Assembly: GCF_042885655.1 (NCBI RefSeq)
Contig: NZ_JBHVRO010000001.1
Span: 372,001-436,000, forward strand
Length of the DNA: 64,000 bases
Source: Psychrobacillus sp042885655
GTDB taxonomy: Bacteria > Bacillota > Bacilli > Bacillales_A > Planococcaceae
Direction of reading: 5' to 3'
Positions 26,399 to 34,772 of the stretch are shown here, piece by piece. A model generated the notes under the pieces. It worked only from the letters and a program-made list of their open reading frames with translations, had not been told where the DNA came from and searched no databases. Within the stretch, counting starts at the first letter, position 1. Every line of letters begins with the position of its first letter. Both the position numbers and the translations under genes were made by a program.

Positions 26399-28195
26399 TT
26401 AATTAGTCATTTTTATTATCTGTTGAATAGCTAGTTCGTGGTTGAACCCATTTATAAGGCTTTCAAGCTCATCTTTTGTATAGGTATCTAGTGCTTTTTG
26501 AACTTTCTCATCGTAGTTTTGAATCACTACACTGTACACTTCATTATTAACATTAATGATAGAAATAGCAGTGGTATATATTTTTTCTTTTGTCGATTCA
26601 TTCGTATAGGAAAGTAATTTCCAATCCCCGACTTGTTCAATGTCTTTAGGATCTATTGCTATTCCAACTTCTCCACTAGAGAAGTTTATAAAATGTTTTT
26701 TATTCTCTTTTTGGACAGTAATAAGAGTAGAATGATATTCATAATCACTTTCTTTTAGCTTGTACACCTCACCAGTCTCCGTACTACTCGATAAAGTGTT
26801 GTAATATTCTGGATTTTTTAAACCATATTTAAATTGAGAGTCAACTAGATCATAAGAGATATCTGTAAATGTAGCTAGAATGTCTTCACTTTCTTTTTGA
26901 GTCATTTCACGATCCAAGTTTATAACCAATCTATCAACGCCGGAAGCAGAAACCTTTTTATATTCTCCAAAATTCATTCCATTTTTGTACATGTCTTCAT
27001 CGAAATTGTTGTAGGATGTAACGTAATTATCGAGTTTTTCAAATTTGGTATTGTGATGATTATTTACAAAAGTTTGTACAAGTTCAATGGCTGCTTTCAG
27101 TGGCTTGCTGTCCGTATAGGCTGGAGTGTCTTCCGTCGTATGAATTTTATCAAACCTTTCTTGTGAAATGTTGATAGCCTGAAAGTTATTTCTTAGGAAG
27201 GATACATGATCGCTTGTCATAATTGCAAAATCCTCAAGAATACTTGTACTTTCTACTTCTTGATTGCCAGCAATCTCCTCAAACAATTCGTTTAGATTAC
27301 TACTACTCGATGATTCTCCCACAAAACTAATGTTGCCTCCATCCTTGATACCGATGCAGTCTAAATTGATATTAATGATGGAATCATATTCGGAAGCAAT
27401 TTCTTCTACAAAGGCAGCGCTTCCTATCAAGTTGTTTTCTTCCGCATTGAAAGCAACGAAGAGGATATCAGAGGAGAAGGGTTTAACCTTTGAGTTATCC
27501 TTAAGGATTTTAGCTAGATTCATCACTCCCGTTAGTCCTGTTGCATTATCTACACTCCCCAAGAAAATTGATTTACCTGCAGTACCAACGTGGTCAAAGT
27601 GAGCGGAGATGACAATTGCCTGTTTTCCAACGCTATCCCCATTACCTGGAATTTTGCCAACTACATTATGAGCGGTTATTTGTTCAAAAGGTGCTTTGTA
27701 ATAGATTAGATGAATATAATCGATATCATTTTCATTCTTTTTTAAATAAGTATAAAAGGACTCAGAAATTTGGAAAGCTGAACTTTTTGAGCTATACTCG
27801 GTTAGTGTTTTTTTGAATGCATCTGTTTTTATAAATTGAATTCGTATATCATCCAAGGGCATGACTACTTCTTCTGTTACGATAATATGTTGATCACTTT
27901 CTATAGGGCTTATTTCTTTGTTAGGTTCCGCTAAAAGTATTGGGAGATCAACATTTATACCACTAGAAATTCTTTTCATCCAGTCTTCTCCGTATAAGAA
28001 CTCTTTTGTTTCTCCATCTTTTAGATGAACTACTAGTTTTGTTTGTACTGCATCTGAATCCCAAAAAATCATAGGAAACGGCATGAAGTAATCTTGTGAG
28101 TGTAACGGCTCCAATCCGATTTTTTTAAATTCTTTCGCTATATCGTCTCTCGCTTTAAAGTTCCCCTTCGTCCCAGCTTCTCTTCCTTCATACAT
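26399..28195 (-). CDS. M28 family metallopeptidase (aminopeptidase Y-like), 5' end disrupted
   Basis: 598 codons from the first in-frame ATG. The zinc-binding pattern of family M28 is complete: SAHFDHVG (His, Asp), SVDNATG (Asp), FNAEENNLIG (Glu pair), INLDCIG (Asp) and KIHTTEDTP (His). The ATG at 28195 has no RBS, and homologous coding continues upstream to a TTG at 28324 with a good RBS, interrupted by a stop codon in the lipoprotein signal (see next entry). As it stands the enzyme would either be made without an export signal or not at all. The normal product would be a lipid-anchored extracellular aminopeptidase. The C-terminal 200 residues are an uncharacterised extension. Confidence 0.85.
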   Translation of the reverse strand: MYEGREAGTKGNFKARDDIAKEFKKIGLEPLHSQDYFMPFPMIFWDSDAVQTKLVVHLKDGETKEFLYGEDWMKRISSGINVDLPILLAEPNKEISPIESDQHIIVTEEVVMPLDDIRIQFIKTDAFKKTLTEYSSKSSAFQISESFYTYLKKNENDIDYIHLIYYKAPFEQITAHNVVGKIPGNGDSVGKQAIVISAHFDHVGTAGKSIFLGSVDNATGLTGVMNLAKILKDNSKVKPFSSDILFVAFNAEENNLIGSAAFVEEIASEYDSIININLDCIGIKDGGNISFVGESSSSSNLNELFEEIAGNQEVESTSILEDFAIMTSDHVSFLRNNFQAINISQERFDKIHTTEDTPAYTDSKPLKAAIELVQTFVNNHHNTKFEKLDNYVTSYNNFDEDMYKNGMNFGEYKKVSASGVDRLVINLDREMTQKESEDILATFTDISYDLVDSQFKYGLKNPEYYNTLSSSTETGEVYKLKESDYEYHSTLITVQKENKKHFINFSSGEVGIAIDPKDIEQVGDWKLLSYTNESTKEKIYTTAISIINVNNEVYSVVIQNYDEKVQKALDTYTKDELESLINGFNHELAIQQIIKMTN

Positions 28196-28324
28196 TTCTG
28201 ACGACCAACGAGCAATGTCTGCATCCAGTTTATCTAGTGAAAATACCTCTACAGATCCATCCTGACAGCCACTTTAGATGATGGAGCTAATAAAAATTAG
28301 CAAATAGCATTTTACATACTTCAA
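28196..28324 (-). pseudogene. Broken lipoprotein signal of the M28 peptidase (in-frame TAA)
   Basis: In the frame of the M28 gene, a TTG at 28324 preceded by GGGGG at 8 nt encodes KYVKCYLLIFISSII, then TAA (28276-28274), then SGCQDGSVEVFSLDKLDAD and on without further stops into the peptidase. SGC after a hydrophobic core is a lipobox; the TAA occupies its -3 position, where Leu (TTA) is usual. A single T-to-A change would explain it. The gene is thus probably a recent pseudogene, unless the base is a sequencing error. Confidence 0.75.
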
Positions 28325-28790
28325 TTGATTTACCCCCTTATAACTCCCATCTTACAATAAAATGGAAAAACAATATACAGAATTTATATATTTTTAATAA
28401 TTTTTAGGAATTAACAAAGCCTTTCTCACTTTATTTTTGCTGTAATCCAGCCAGGGATAACCCTATCAAAATGGTTATTTGTGAGGGAGCCGTAAATTTA
28501 AGGTAAAGGTTTTAGTGTTTTTTTCTTATGAATCGATTTCCTAATAAATATCAGTGATTTTAACGACTGTTGTGATAATTATCTTGATAAATATGCTAAG
28601 TAATTTAAAATTGGTTTAATTTTCTCTGATTTGGGTAAAGTTTGATATAGAGGTTAAACTCAACCATATGATGCATTCCCATTCAGGTCTTCTCCTATCA
28701 TAAATCTGTAGGATGCAGTGTTTATTCTACAACGCAAAGAATATAGTAATGTAATGATTTCAGGTGACCCAAAGAACTAAAAGAATTTAA
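28325..28790. other. Intergenic region, no gene seen
   Basis: About 465 bp of AT-rich DNA between divergent genes; it must carry promoters for the M28 gene (-) and the small membrane protein (+). No ORF with an RBS and no strong hairpin. Confidence 0.4.
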
Positions 28791-28808
28791 GGTGAAAGAG
28801 GTGGACAA

Positions 28809-29228
28809 ATGAGCTTTAAGATTGGCATACTTATTTGTTTAATTTTAATGGGAGTCATAGCATGTATTACCTACTATCTAGGAAAAAAGGTATTCAATCG
28901 CCTAATTAAATATATTCCAGTCTTTTCTTTTGCTGTTGGTGTGCTTTTTCTATATATCAAACTCAACTTTATTTCCTATAAACCAAATTCTATAGACAAC
29001 ATTCTCGACATGATTGCAATTATTATCCTTATAATTTTATGCAGTATTGCTCTCGTAGAAGCAGTCATAGTTGATATTGTTGATAGTAGAAAATTATTTA
29101 GGGAAAGCTATATGGCTATCCGAAATGCAATAAAATTAGTAGATGTTAATAAAGCATTTAGATTTAAAATGCCGAGTGGTATTGTTAAAAAAGTTAAAGG
29201 TTTATATAGAGCCGATCAGATAAAATAA
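28809..29228 (+). CDS. Small membrane protein with three transmembrane helices
   Basis: 139 residues, three hydrophobic segments at about 4-24, 36-52 and 66-90, then a basic cytosolic tail (about 92-139, e.g. KKVKGLYRADQIK). RBS AGAGGTGG before the ATG. It loosely recalls YesK-like proteins but I cannot assign a family. Monocistronic with terminator at 29344-29383. No functional clue from neighbours. Confidence 0.65.
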   Translation: MSFKIGILICLILMGVIACITYYLGKKVFNRLIKYIPVFSFAVGVLFLYIKLNFISYKPNSIDNILDMIAIIILIILCSIALVEAVIVDIVDSRKLFRESYMAIRNAIKLVDVNKAFRFKMPSGIVKKVKGLYRADQIK

Positions 29229-29343
29229 TTAGATAAGCTATTCATGGAAGGCTATAAAAGCTTAAGTTTTTTGATGGATATAATACACATTCCGCTCATA
29301 CATTATTTATGATTTGCTTTTCAGTTACAACAATATGTAGATA

Positions 29344-29383
29344 AAAACCTTGATTGGCTAACCGCTAATCAAGGTTTTTTAGA
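29344..29383 (+). terminator. Terminator after the small membrane protein
   Basis: AAAACCTTGATT(GG) / (CT)AATCAAGGTTTT stem followed by TT. Confidence 0.85.
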
Positions 29384-29409
29384 GATGGAATTACAAATAT
29401 GTTACTTAA

Positions 29410-29631
29410 TTGGATGCTAGATGTTTTCTGTTCAATAGAACTATTGGATTTCGTACAATTTCTAAAATTAGTGGGGATTCAGGGAAACTTGAAAAAGTAT
29501 TTCCTTACTACGAACGATGGGCAGCTAATGAGAAGGGGATTAGCAAGAAAATTACAACTATTACAAATAACTCAGTATATATAATGGCGGCTATTCGTTA
29601 TAAAACAGCAATAGTTAGTATTACACCTTAA
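29410..29631 (+). pseudogene. Possible gene fragment
   Basis: A 73-codon frame (MDARCFLFNRTIGFRTISKI..., FPYYERWAANEKGISKKITT) ends at a TAA just before a terminator shared with the convergent gene. It looks protein-like, but there is no RBS and it starts just behind another terminator. I cannot assign a family; it may be the tail of a lost gene. Confidence 0.3.
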
Positions 29632-29644
29632 AAATAGGCCATAA

Positions 29645-29692
29645 AAAAACTGCTGCGGCTCGTATATATACAAGTATTGCAGCAGTTTATTT
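29645..29692 (-). terminator. Terminator after the SbsC-like secreted protein
   Basis: AAACTGCTGC / GCAGCAGTTT stem; the minus strand continues with seven T residues. It may work in both directions. Confidence 0.75.
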
Positions 29693-29715
29693 GTTATTAA
29701 CAATGCAAAAGAGAT

Positions 29716-30792
29716 TTATTCAAATCCAATTAAATCGAGATATTTCCAGTTCCCATATTTATCCTTTTTTAATAGATAAGTTAGAGTATATTCAAAGCTT
29801 TCATTTTGTTCTGTTTCAACTTCATCAAGAATAACAACTGCCATACCATCAATGATATATTGAACTTCTACACCAAGAGTCTCATATTTTAATTCAAATT
29901 CATTAAATGTAGTTTCGAGGTCACCTTTTAGAGTCAAGTAATCCGGGTACTCTTCGCTATATAGACCAAAAAGTGATTCAACATCTTCTTTATTTGTGTA
30001 TTCTGTTGATTTTTTAAAGAACTCGATTATTTCTTTTTCTTGTGCTAAGAAGTTCGAATCTTTTCTAATAATATCATAGTAGGTTGAATATAGGTCATAA
30101 GCAATTTCCTCGTTTTGAATTACATCAAGCATGTCTAAAAATTTAGCTACATTTACCTCTACTGTTTTTTGATTCGCTTTTTTAGCAATCAAGTTATCTA
30201 AATTATTTAAATGGATCTTTGTAGAAATTACATGTTTAGAAGATTGAAGAGCCTTTTCACCAGGCTTTTTATATTTTGTTAAAATTGCCTCACGTGTTGA
30301 TTTTCCATAAACGTTATAAAGGATTTGGGCTTGTTTACGAATTTCAGTCGATAAATCATGGTATTTTTGTACTGTTAGATTGGATGTTGGCTTTGAAGCA
30401 TATAAGTTGTTGTATTGGTTTGTTAAATCCACTATTTTCTTTCCAGAAGTAATTGCATCGATATATGAAGTAGTTCGGGCAAGATGAATGCCAACATTAT
30501 CATGTAATCTTTTTTCGAATTTTGCCTTTTCTTTCCCGTTTAATTTCTCAATTTCATAATAAGCACTCCAGTAAGCATTTTTTGTTAGGTTAAAAACTTT
30601 CATATCTGGATATTTTATTTCCTTCGTAATTTCATACGAACTTTGCCACTTTAGAGCACCTGCATGTTGCTCTGCTGTTTTCAATAAAGATTCAACTTTA
30701 GAAGTCGAAGCAGCGTCGGCTTTGGTAAAAGGCACTAGTAAATTAGTGCCTATTATTACAACTGCCAATAAGATAGATAATAATTTCTTCAT
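29716..30792 (-). CDS. Secreted protein with SbsC-like helical module and NTF2-like C-terminus
   Basis: 358 residues with a classic signal peptide (1-28, cleavage near ADAAS). The helical region about 30-220 includes STREAILTKYKKPGEK, which matches the module in the repeat protein at 23406 (APRDLILEKYKKPSDAK) in sequence and position, so both carry the same domain type. Residues about 225-358 resemble a SnoaL/NTF2-like fold (ESLFGLYSEEYPDYLTLKGD..., YGNWKYLDLIGFE). No cell-wall anchor. RBS GGGAG. Probably a loosely held extracellular or S-layer-associated protein. Confidence 0.8.
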   Translation of the reverse strand: MKKLLSILLAVVIIGTNLLVPFTKADAASTSKVESLLKTAEQHAGALKWQSSYEITKEIKYPDMKVFNLTKNAYWSAYYEIEKLNGKEKAKFEKRLHDNVGIHLARTTSYIDAITSGKKIVDLTNQYNNLYASKPTSNLTVQKYHDLSTEIRKQAQILYNVYGKSTREAILTKYKKPGEKALQSSKHVISTKIHLNNLDNLIAKKANQKTVEVNVAKFLDMLDVIQNEEIAYDLYSTYYDIIRKDSNFLAQEKEIIEFFKKSTEYTNKEDVESLFGLYSEEYPDYLTLKGDLETTFNEFELKYETLGVEVQYIIDGMAVVILDEVETEQNESFEYTLTYLLKKDKYGNWKYLDLIGFE

Positions 30793-30915
30793 AATAGTCT
30801 CCCATTTTGGTAAATAGTCTTATATAAATATATTATGTATAAGCTTTTTTTAGTATATTATATAACAATATTCTCTGCTACTATTTATTGGTAAAAAACG
30901 TTAAAATTGTTTTGT

Positions 30916-30956
30916 CCCTGTGTTAGAAACAATTCAGAATTGTTTCTAACACAGGG
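30916..30956. repeat. Perfect palindrome with 20-bp arms
   Basis: Arms 30916-30935 and 30937-30956 are exact reverse complements around a single A; each begins/ends with CCCTGTGTTAG. It lies between divergent genes (start at 30792 minus; 31090 plus) and has no T run on either side, so it is not an ordinary terminator. Possible roles: operator for both genes or a mobile-element remnant. Confidence 0.9.
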
Positions 30957-31089
30957 AACACTCAATATATAGTGCATTTTTTCCAGGAGGTTAGTACCAA
31001 TACATGATATAATTGGATAAAGAAGATACCCTTACCAAACAAATATGCTACAAAAGGAGGCACTGATAAGATTCTAGAAGGGAATTACA

Positions 31090-32673
31090 ATGAAAAGGAA
31101 GTTATCTATGATGAAAAAAAATCTCTTTAAAACCATGTTATCAGTTGCCATATCACTCATATTACTCATTTCAATACTACCATTACCAGTTAAAGGAGAA
31201 AGCGTGATAACTCCTAAGAATGAAATGCGTGCAGCTTGGATTGCAACTGTACAAAATATTGATATGAAACCTGGAATGAATGTAGCTCAATATACTGCTT
31301 GGGTTCGGCAAACATTAGATCAATTGAAAGCCAATAAATTCAATGCAGTCATTTATCAGGTAAAACCAACAAATGATGCTTTATATCCCTCAAAGTTGGC
31401 GCCATGGTCATCCTATATAACAGGGGGGAAACAAGGAAAGAACCCTGGTTATGATCCTTTATTAATTATGCTTAATGAAGCGCACAATCGTGGCATGGAG
31501 CTACATGCATGGATCAACCCTTATCGAGTAACCATGCCGGGAGAATCATTAGCAAGTCTTGCTTCTAATAATGTAGCTCGCACAAATCCTAGCTGGGTAG
31601 TTAAATATGGGAAGCAATACTATTTGAACCCTGGTCTTCCTGAAGTGCAAAACTATTTAATTTCTACAGTCAAAGAATTAGTAGCTAATTATGATATTGA
31701 TGCCGTTCATATGGATGATTATTTTTATCCTTATAAAATAAAAAATGAAGTTTTTCCTGATCAAGCAGCATTCAAAAAATATGGCACTTCTTTCAAAAAA
31801 GTGGACGATTGGCGCCGAGATAATGTAAACCAACTTGTCAAAAAAATATATTCATCTATTAAAACGACTAAATCAGATGTTCAATTTGGGATTTCACCAT
31901 TTGGAGTGTGGCGTAACCAATCCACGGACCCTACTGGAAGTAACACACGGGCTAGCGTAACTAATTATGATGACTTATATGCAGACACAAGACAATGGAT
32001 TAAAGACGGAAGTATTGATTATATTACGCCGCAAATCTACTGGTCTAAAACATTATCAGTTGCTAAATATTCAACTCTATTAGACTGGTGGAGTAATGAA
32101 GTAGAAACGTATGCTAACGTGCATCCCGTTAATCTATTTATTGGTGTAGCTGATTATAAAGTTGGTCTTGACTCCGATAAAGCATGGAAAAATAAAATGG
32201 AGTTACCAAATCAAGTGATTGCAAACAGGGCGAACAAAATTGCAATGGGGCAGATGCACTTTTCCTTAAGAAGTATTCAAAAAAATCTGCTTGGTTATGC
32301 AACAATTCTAAAGCAACAACTTTATAATTATACTGCTTTAACTCCAGCAACTTCATGGAACAACGCTGATCAACCATTGGAGCCAACATCAGTACAAGCT
32401 AACAAAGTTGCAAATGGGATGAAGTTAGTTATCCAAGATCAAAATAATATACAACCAAGAAAATATGTAATTTATCGTTTTGAAGGAAACGAAGTTGGAT
32501 CGTATCAAAATCCAAGAAACATAGTAGATGTTGTCTATAATTCAAAAGGGAATACGGTATTTTTAGATATGAGTGCAAATCCAAACAAACAATATACATA
32601 TGGAATTACTTCTTTATCAGCAACTGGTGTTGAGAGTATGGATGCATATGTTGTGGAAGTAGGGAGCAATTAG
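31090..32673 (+). CDS. Family-10 glycosyl-hydrolase-like protein (GHL10/DUF187, YngK-like)
   Basis: 527 residues with a signal peptide (about 1-36). The GHL10 domain spans about 45-360: EMRAAWIATVQNIDMKPG, FNAVIYQVKPTNDALYPS, GMELHAWINPYRVT, AVHMDDYFYPY (acidic pair likely catalytic) and ITPQIYWSKT. A C-terminal Fn3-like beta domain occupies about 425-525. B. subtilis YngK has a similar size and layout. The substrate is presumed to be a cell-wall or extracellular polysaccharide but is not known. RBS AGAAGGGA. Neighbouring envelope genes on both sides support a cell-surface role. Confidence 0.9.
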   Translation: MKRKLSMMKKNLFKTMLSVAISLILLISILPLPVKGESVITPKNEMRAAWIATVQNIDMKPGMNVAQYTAWVRQTLDQLKANKFNAVIYQVKPTNDALYPSKLAPWSSYITGGKQGKNPGYDPLLIMLNEAHNRGMELHAWINPYRVTMPGESLASLASNNVARTNPSWVVKYGKQYYLNPGLPEVQNYLISTVKELVANYDIDAVHMDDYFYPYKIKNEVFPDQAAFKKYGTSFKKVDDWRRDNVNQLVKKIYSSIKTTKSDVQFGISPFGVWRNQSTDPTGSNTRASVTNYDDLYADTRQWIKDGSIDYITPQIYWSKTLSVAKYSTLLDWWSNEVETYANVHPVNLFIGVADYKVGLDSDKAWKNKMELPNQVIANRANKIAMGQMHFSLRSIQKNLLGYATILKQQLYNYTALTPATSWNNADQPLEPTSVQANKVANGMKLVIQDQNNIQPRKYVIYRFEGNEVGSYQNPRNIVDVVYNSKGNTVFLDMSANPNKQYTYGITSLSATGVESMDAYVVEVGSN

Positions 32674-32708
32674 GCAATTGGGTTCCTCGCACCTAAATTA
32701 ATAAAACA

Positions 32709-32762
32709 AGAGGCTGTCACTAAAAGTCATTTATTATGACTTTTGGGACAGCCCCTTTTGCT
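32709..32762 (+). terminator. Terminator after the GHL10 gene
   Basis: Two-part stem GGCTGTC / GACAGCC and AAAAGTCAT / ATGACTTTT followed by TTTT. Confidence 0.9.
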
Positions 32763-32805
32763 TGTGATAAATTAGTTTTTTTAAAATATGAATACCTTAA
32801 AGTAA

Positions 32806-34005
32806 TTAGCTTAAACGACCATATCCTGTGAAGTGATTTTCCCAATATGCTCCGTCAATATCGCTAATTTGTACGAAATAACCGCTTGCAGCAATCATTT
32901 TATTATCGCCAATATAAATACCGATATGTGAAATCCCAGATTTATATGTATTGCTAAAGAATACTAAGTCTCCAATTTTTGGTGTAGATACAGGTGTAGA
33001 TGCATTGTAGAACCCTGCAGCTGATAAACGAGAAGTTGAAACACCTGCTTTATTATAAACATAAGTAATAAATCCTGAGCAGTCAAAGCCACTTGTTGGT
33101 GATGCACCACTGAAAACATATTTTGCTCCTAAATATTGTTTTGCAATTGAAACAATATTATTACCTACTGATGAACTTGTAGATGTAGATGTTGAAGCTG
33201 ATGTTGACGGTGACTTAGATGTTGTTGAGCCGCTAACAATTAATTTTTGTCCAACAGAGATTGCTGTAGAAGATAAATTATTTAATTCCATTATTGTTTT
33301 ATACGATATTCCATATTGACTACCGATTTTAGATAATGAATCTCCTGATTTTACTGTATATGTAGTTGTATTACTTGTATTAGATGAATTCGATGCCGAA
33401 TTTGTTGTTGAAGTCGTAGAACCTTTAACTACTAGTTTCTGTCCGATATGTATTAGAGTAGAAGATAAATTATTCCATTCCATTAATGTTTTAGATGAAA
33501 CACCATACTGACTACCAATTTTAGATAGTGAATCACCTGATTTTACAGTATATGTAGATGTATTACTTGAAACAGTTGAATTCGATGTTGAATTTGTTGT
33601 TGAAGTTGTAGAACCTTTAACTATTAGTTTCTGTCCAATATGTATTAGAGTAGAAGATAAATTATTCCATTCCATTAATGTTTTAGATGAAACACCATAT
33701 TGACTGCCAATTTTAGATAATGAATCACCTGATTTTACTATATATGTAGTTGTAGAACTCGGAGATGAAGTAGGAGATGTTTGGTTTTCACCGATAATTA
33801 ATTGTTGTCCAGGAAAAATTAAAGTAGATGTTAATTTGTTTGTACTCATAATTGTTTTATATGAAATGTTATATGCTCTACCTATCTTATCTAATGAATC
33901 ACCTGATTTTACTGTATATGTAGCTGCTGAGGCTTGTCCAACAGATGTTACTAAGACAGTTGTTCCTACAGTTAACGCTGCTAGCTTTGAAGCCAATTTA
34001 TTCAT
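32806..34005 (-). CDS. Peptidoglycan hydrolase with four LysM domains and NlpC/P60 endopeptidase (LytE/CwlS-like)
   Basis: 399 residues: signal peptide 1-27; four LysM domains at about 29-72, 87-131, 151-195 and 216-260, joined by Ser/Thr/Asn linkers; NlpC/P60 domain about 283-399 with catalytic Cys309 (GFDCSGFITYVY) and His in SHIGIYIG. LysM domains bind peptidoglycan and NlpC/P60 cuts the D-Glu-DAP type bond, as in LytE and CwlS of B. subtilis. LysM 2 and 3 are almost identical in DNA (about 33430-33740), a sign of recent duplication. RBS AAGGAGA. Upstream repeated boxes (34062-34111) suggest regulation typical of autolysins. Confidence 0.95.
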   Translation of the reverse strand: MNKLASKLAALTVGTTVLVTSVGQASAATYTVKSGDSLDKIGRAYNISYKTIMSTNKLTSTLIFPGQQLIIGENQTSPTSSPSSTTTYIVKSGDSLSKIGSQYGVSSKTLMEWNNLSSTLIHIGQKLIVKGSTTSTTNSTSNSTVSSNTSTYTVKSGDSLSKIGSQYGVSSKTLMEWNNLSSTLIHIGQKLVVKGSTTSTTNSASNSSNTSNTTTYTVKSGDSLSKIGSQYGISYKTIMELNNLSSTAISVGQKLIVSGSTTSKSPSTSASTSTSTSSSVGNNIVSIAKQYLGAKYVFSGASPTSGFDCSGFITYVYNKAGVSTSRLSAAGFYNASTPVSTPKIGDLVFFSNTYKSGISHIGIYIGDNKMIAASGYFVQISDIDGAYWENHFTGYGRLS

Positions 34006-34061
34006 AATATTATATTCTCCTTATTTCCTATTACTTGCAGATAATATAATATCATCGTGAT

Positions 34062-34111
34062 ATAACAACTTAGTATCAAAAATATAACAAATAAGTATCA
34101 AAAGTATAACA
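34062..34111 (-). promoter_or_regulatory. Three boxes at 22-bp period upstream of the LysM hydrolase
   Basis: On the minus strand TGTTAT occurs three times (plus-strand ATAACA at 34062, 34084 and 34106), exactly 22 bp apart, and two are followed after 5 nt by TGATAC. The layout resembles the WalR box (two TGTWA halves with 5-nt spacing) that controls autolysin genes, with a degenerate second half. WalR control is inference. Confidence 0.45.
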
Positions 34112-34183
34112 AAAAAGAAGGACCTGTAATATTTCAAAATTTATTAAATAATTTAATATTCTGTGACAAATAATTTATATATA

Positions 34184-34212
34184 ACTCGCAATAGTTTTTG
34201 ATTTGTGAGTTA
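34184..34212. terminator. Hairpin in the intergenic region
   Basis: AACTCGCAA / TTGTGAGTT with a 10-nt loop (one G:T pair). No T run follows; function unclear. Confidence 0.25.
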
Positions 34213-34379
34213 CAGGGGGAATACTCACTAAATACTAAACGAAATTTGAACAGCTGAATAATAATAAATGAATGAATTTACCTAGAATTGTCGTTAAAAC
34301 TAGTGATTTCGACAAATATCGAGGAGTAACTTTTCGCATTGTCGATATTATTTGCTCAAGCCAGATTATGTATATTAGT

Positions 34380-34412
34380 AGCACTTCACCTAAGATGAAG
34401 TGTTTTTTGTTG
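34380..34412 (+). terminator. Orphan terminator-like hairpin
   Basis: CACTTCA / TGAAGTG stem followed by TTTTTTG. No gene with a start lies before it in 34212-34380; two overlapping frames there look like chance ORFs. Confidence 0.5.
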
Positions 34413-34474
34413 TTTAGAATGTTGAACATTCTCGACATTATTCGTCAAATAATTACAAAATGATAAAAAATTAA

Positions 34475-34503
34475 TTGACATAATGCAAAAGTATTAATAA
34501 TAT
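34475..34503 (+). promoter_or_regulatory. Possible promoter of the chemoreceptor gene
   Basis: TTGACA at 34475-34480 with TAATAT 17 nt downstream. A second TATAAT at 34512-34517 could serve another start. Either would give a leader of roughly 250 nt, in which I recognise no riboswitch. Confidence 0.35.
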
Positions 34504-34772
34504 TTACTTAGTATAATGTTAAATTATTAATCGTAATAATTCTATAGTAATGCAATTGTGTGTAACAACTAGTAATTAATGTTCATTTTAGTTTAAAGGA
34601 AACAAGAAATCATCATACTCCGTTTGTCGAAAATTAAGCCGATATTTAATACTTCGAATTGGAGAATACAGGGATAATAGATATTGGTTTCTTACTTGGA
34701 GTGTTAATCTAAATACTCGTCTTATTACAATTATTGATATATAAAAAACTTTTAGGAAGGTGAATACTAAAT

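Noticed and set aside
34235..34463. Overlapping frames on both strands near a hairpin
   Set aside because: They coincide with an inverted-repeat-rich stretch and have no RBS; taken as chance ORFs.
34550..34770. Possible c-di-GMP riboswitch in the chemoreceptor leader
   Set aside because: I could not find the conserved GEMM core motifs or a matching fold; the leader is simply AT-rich.
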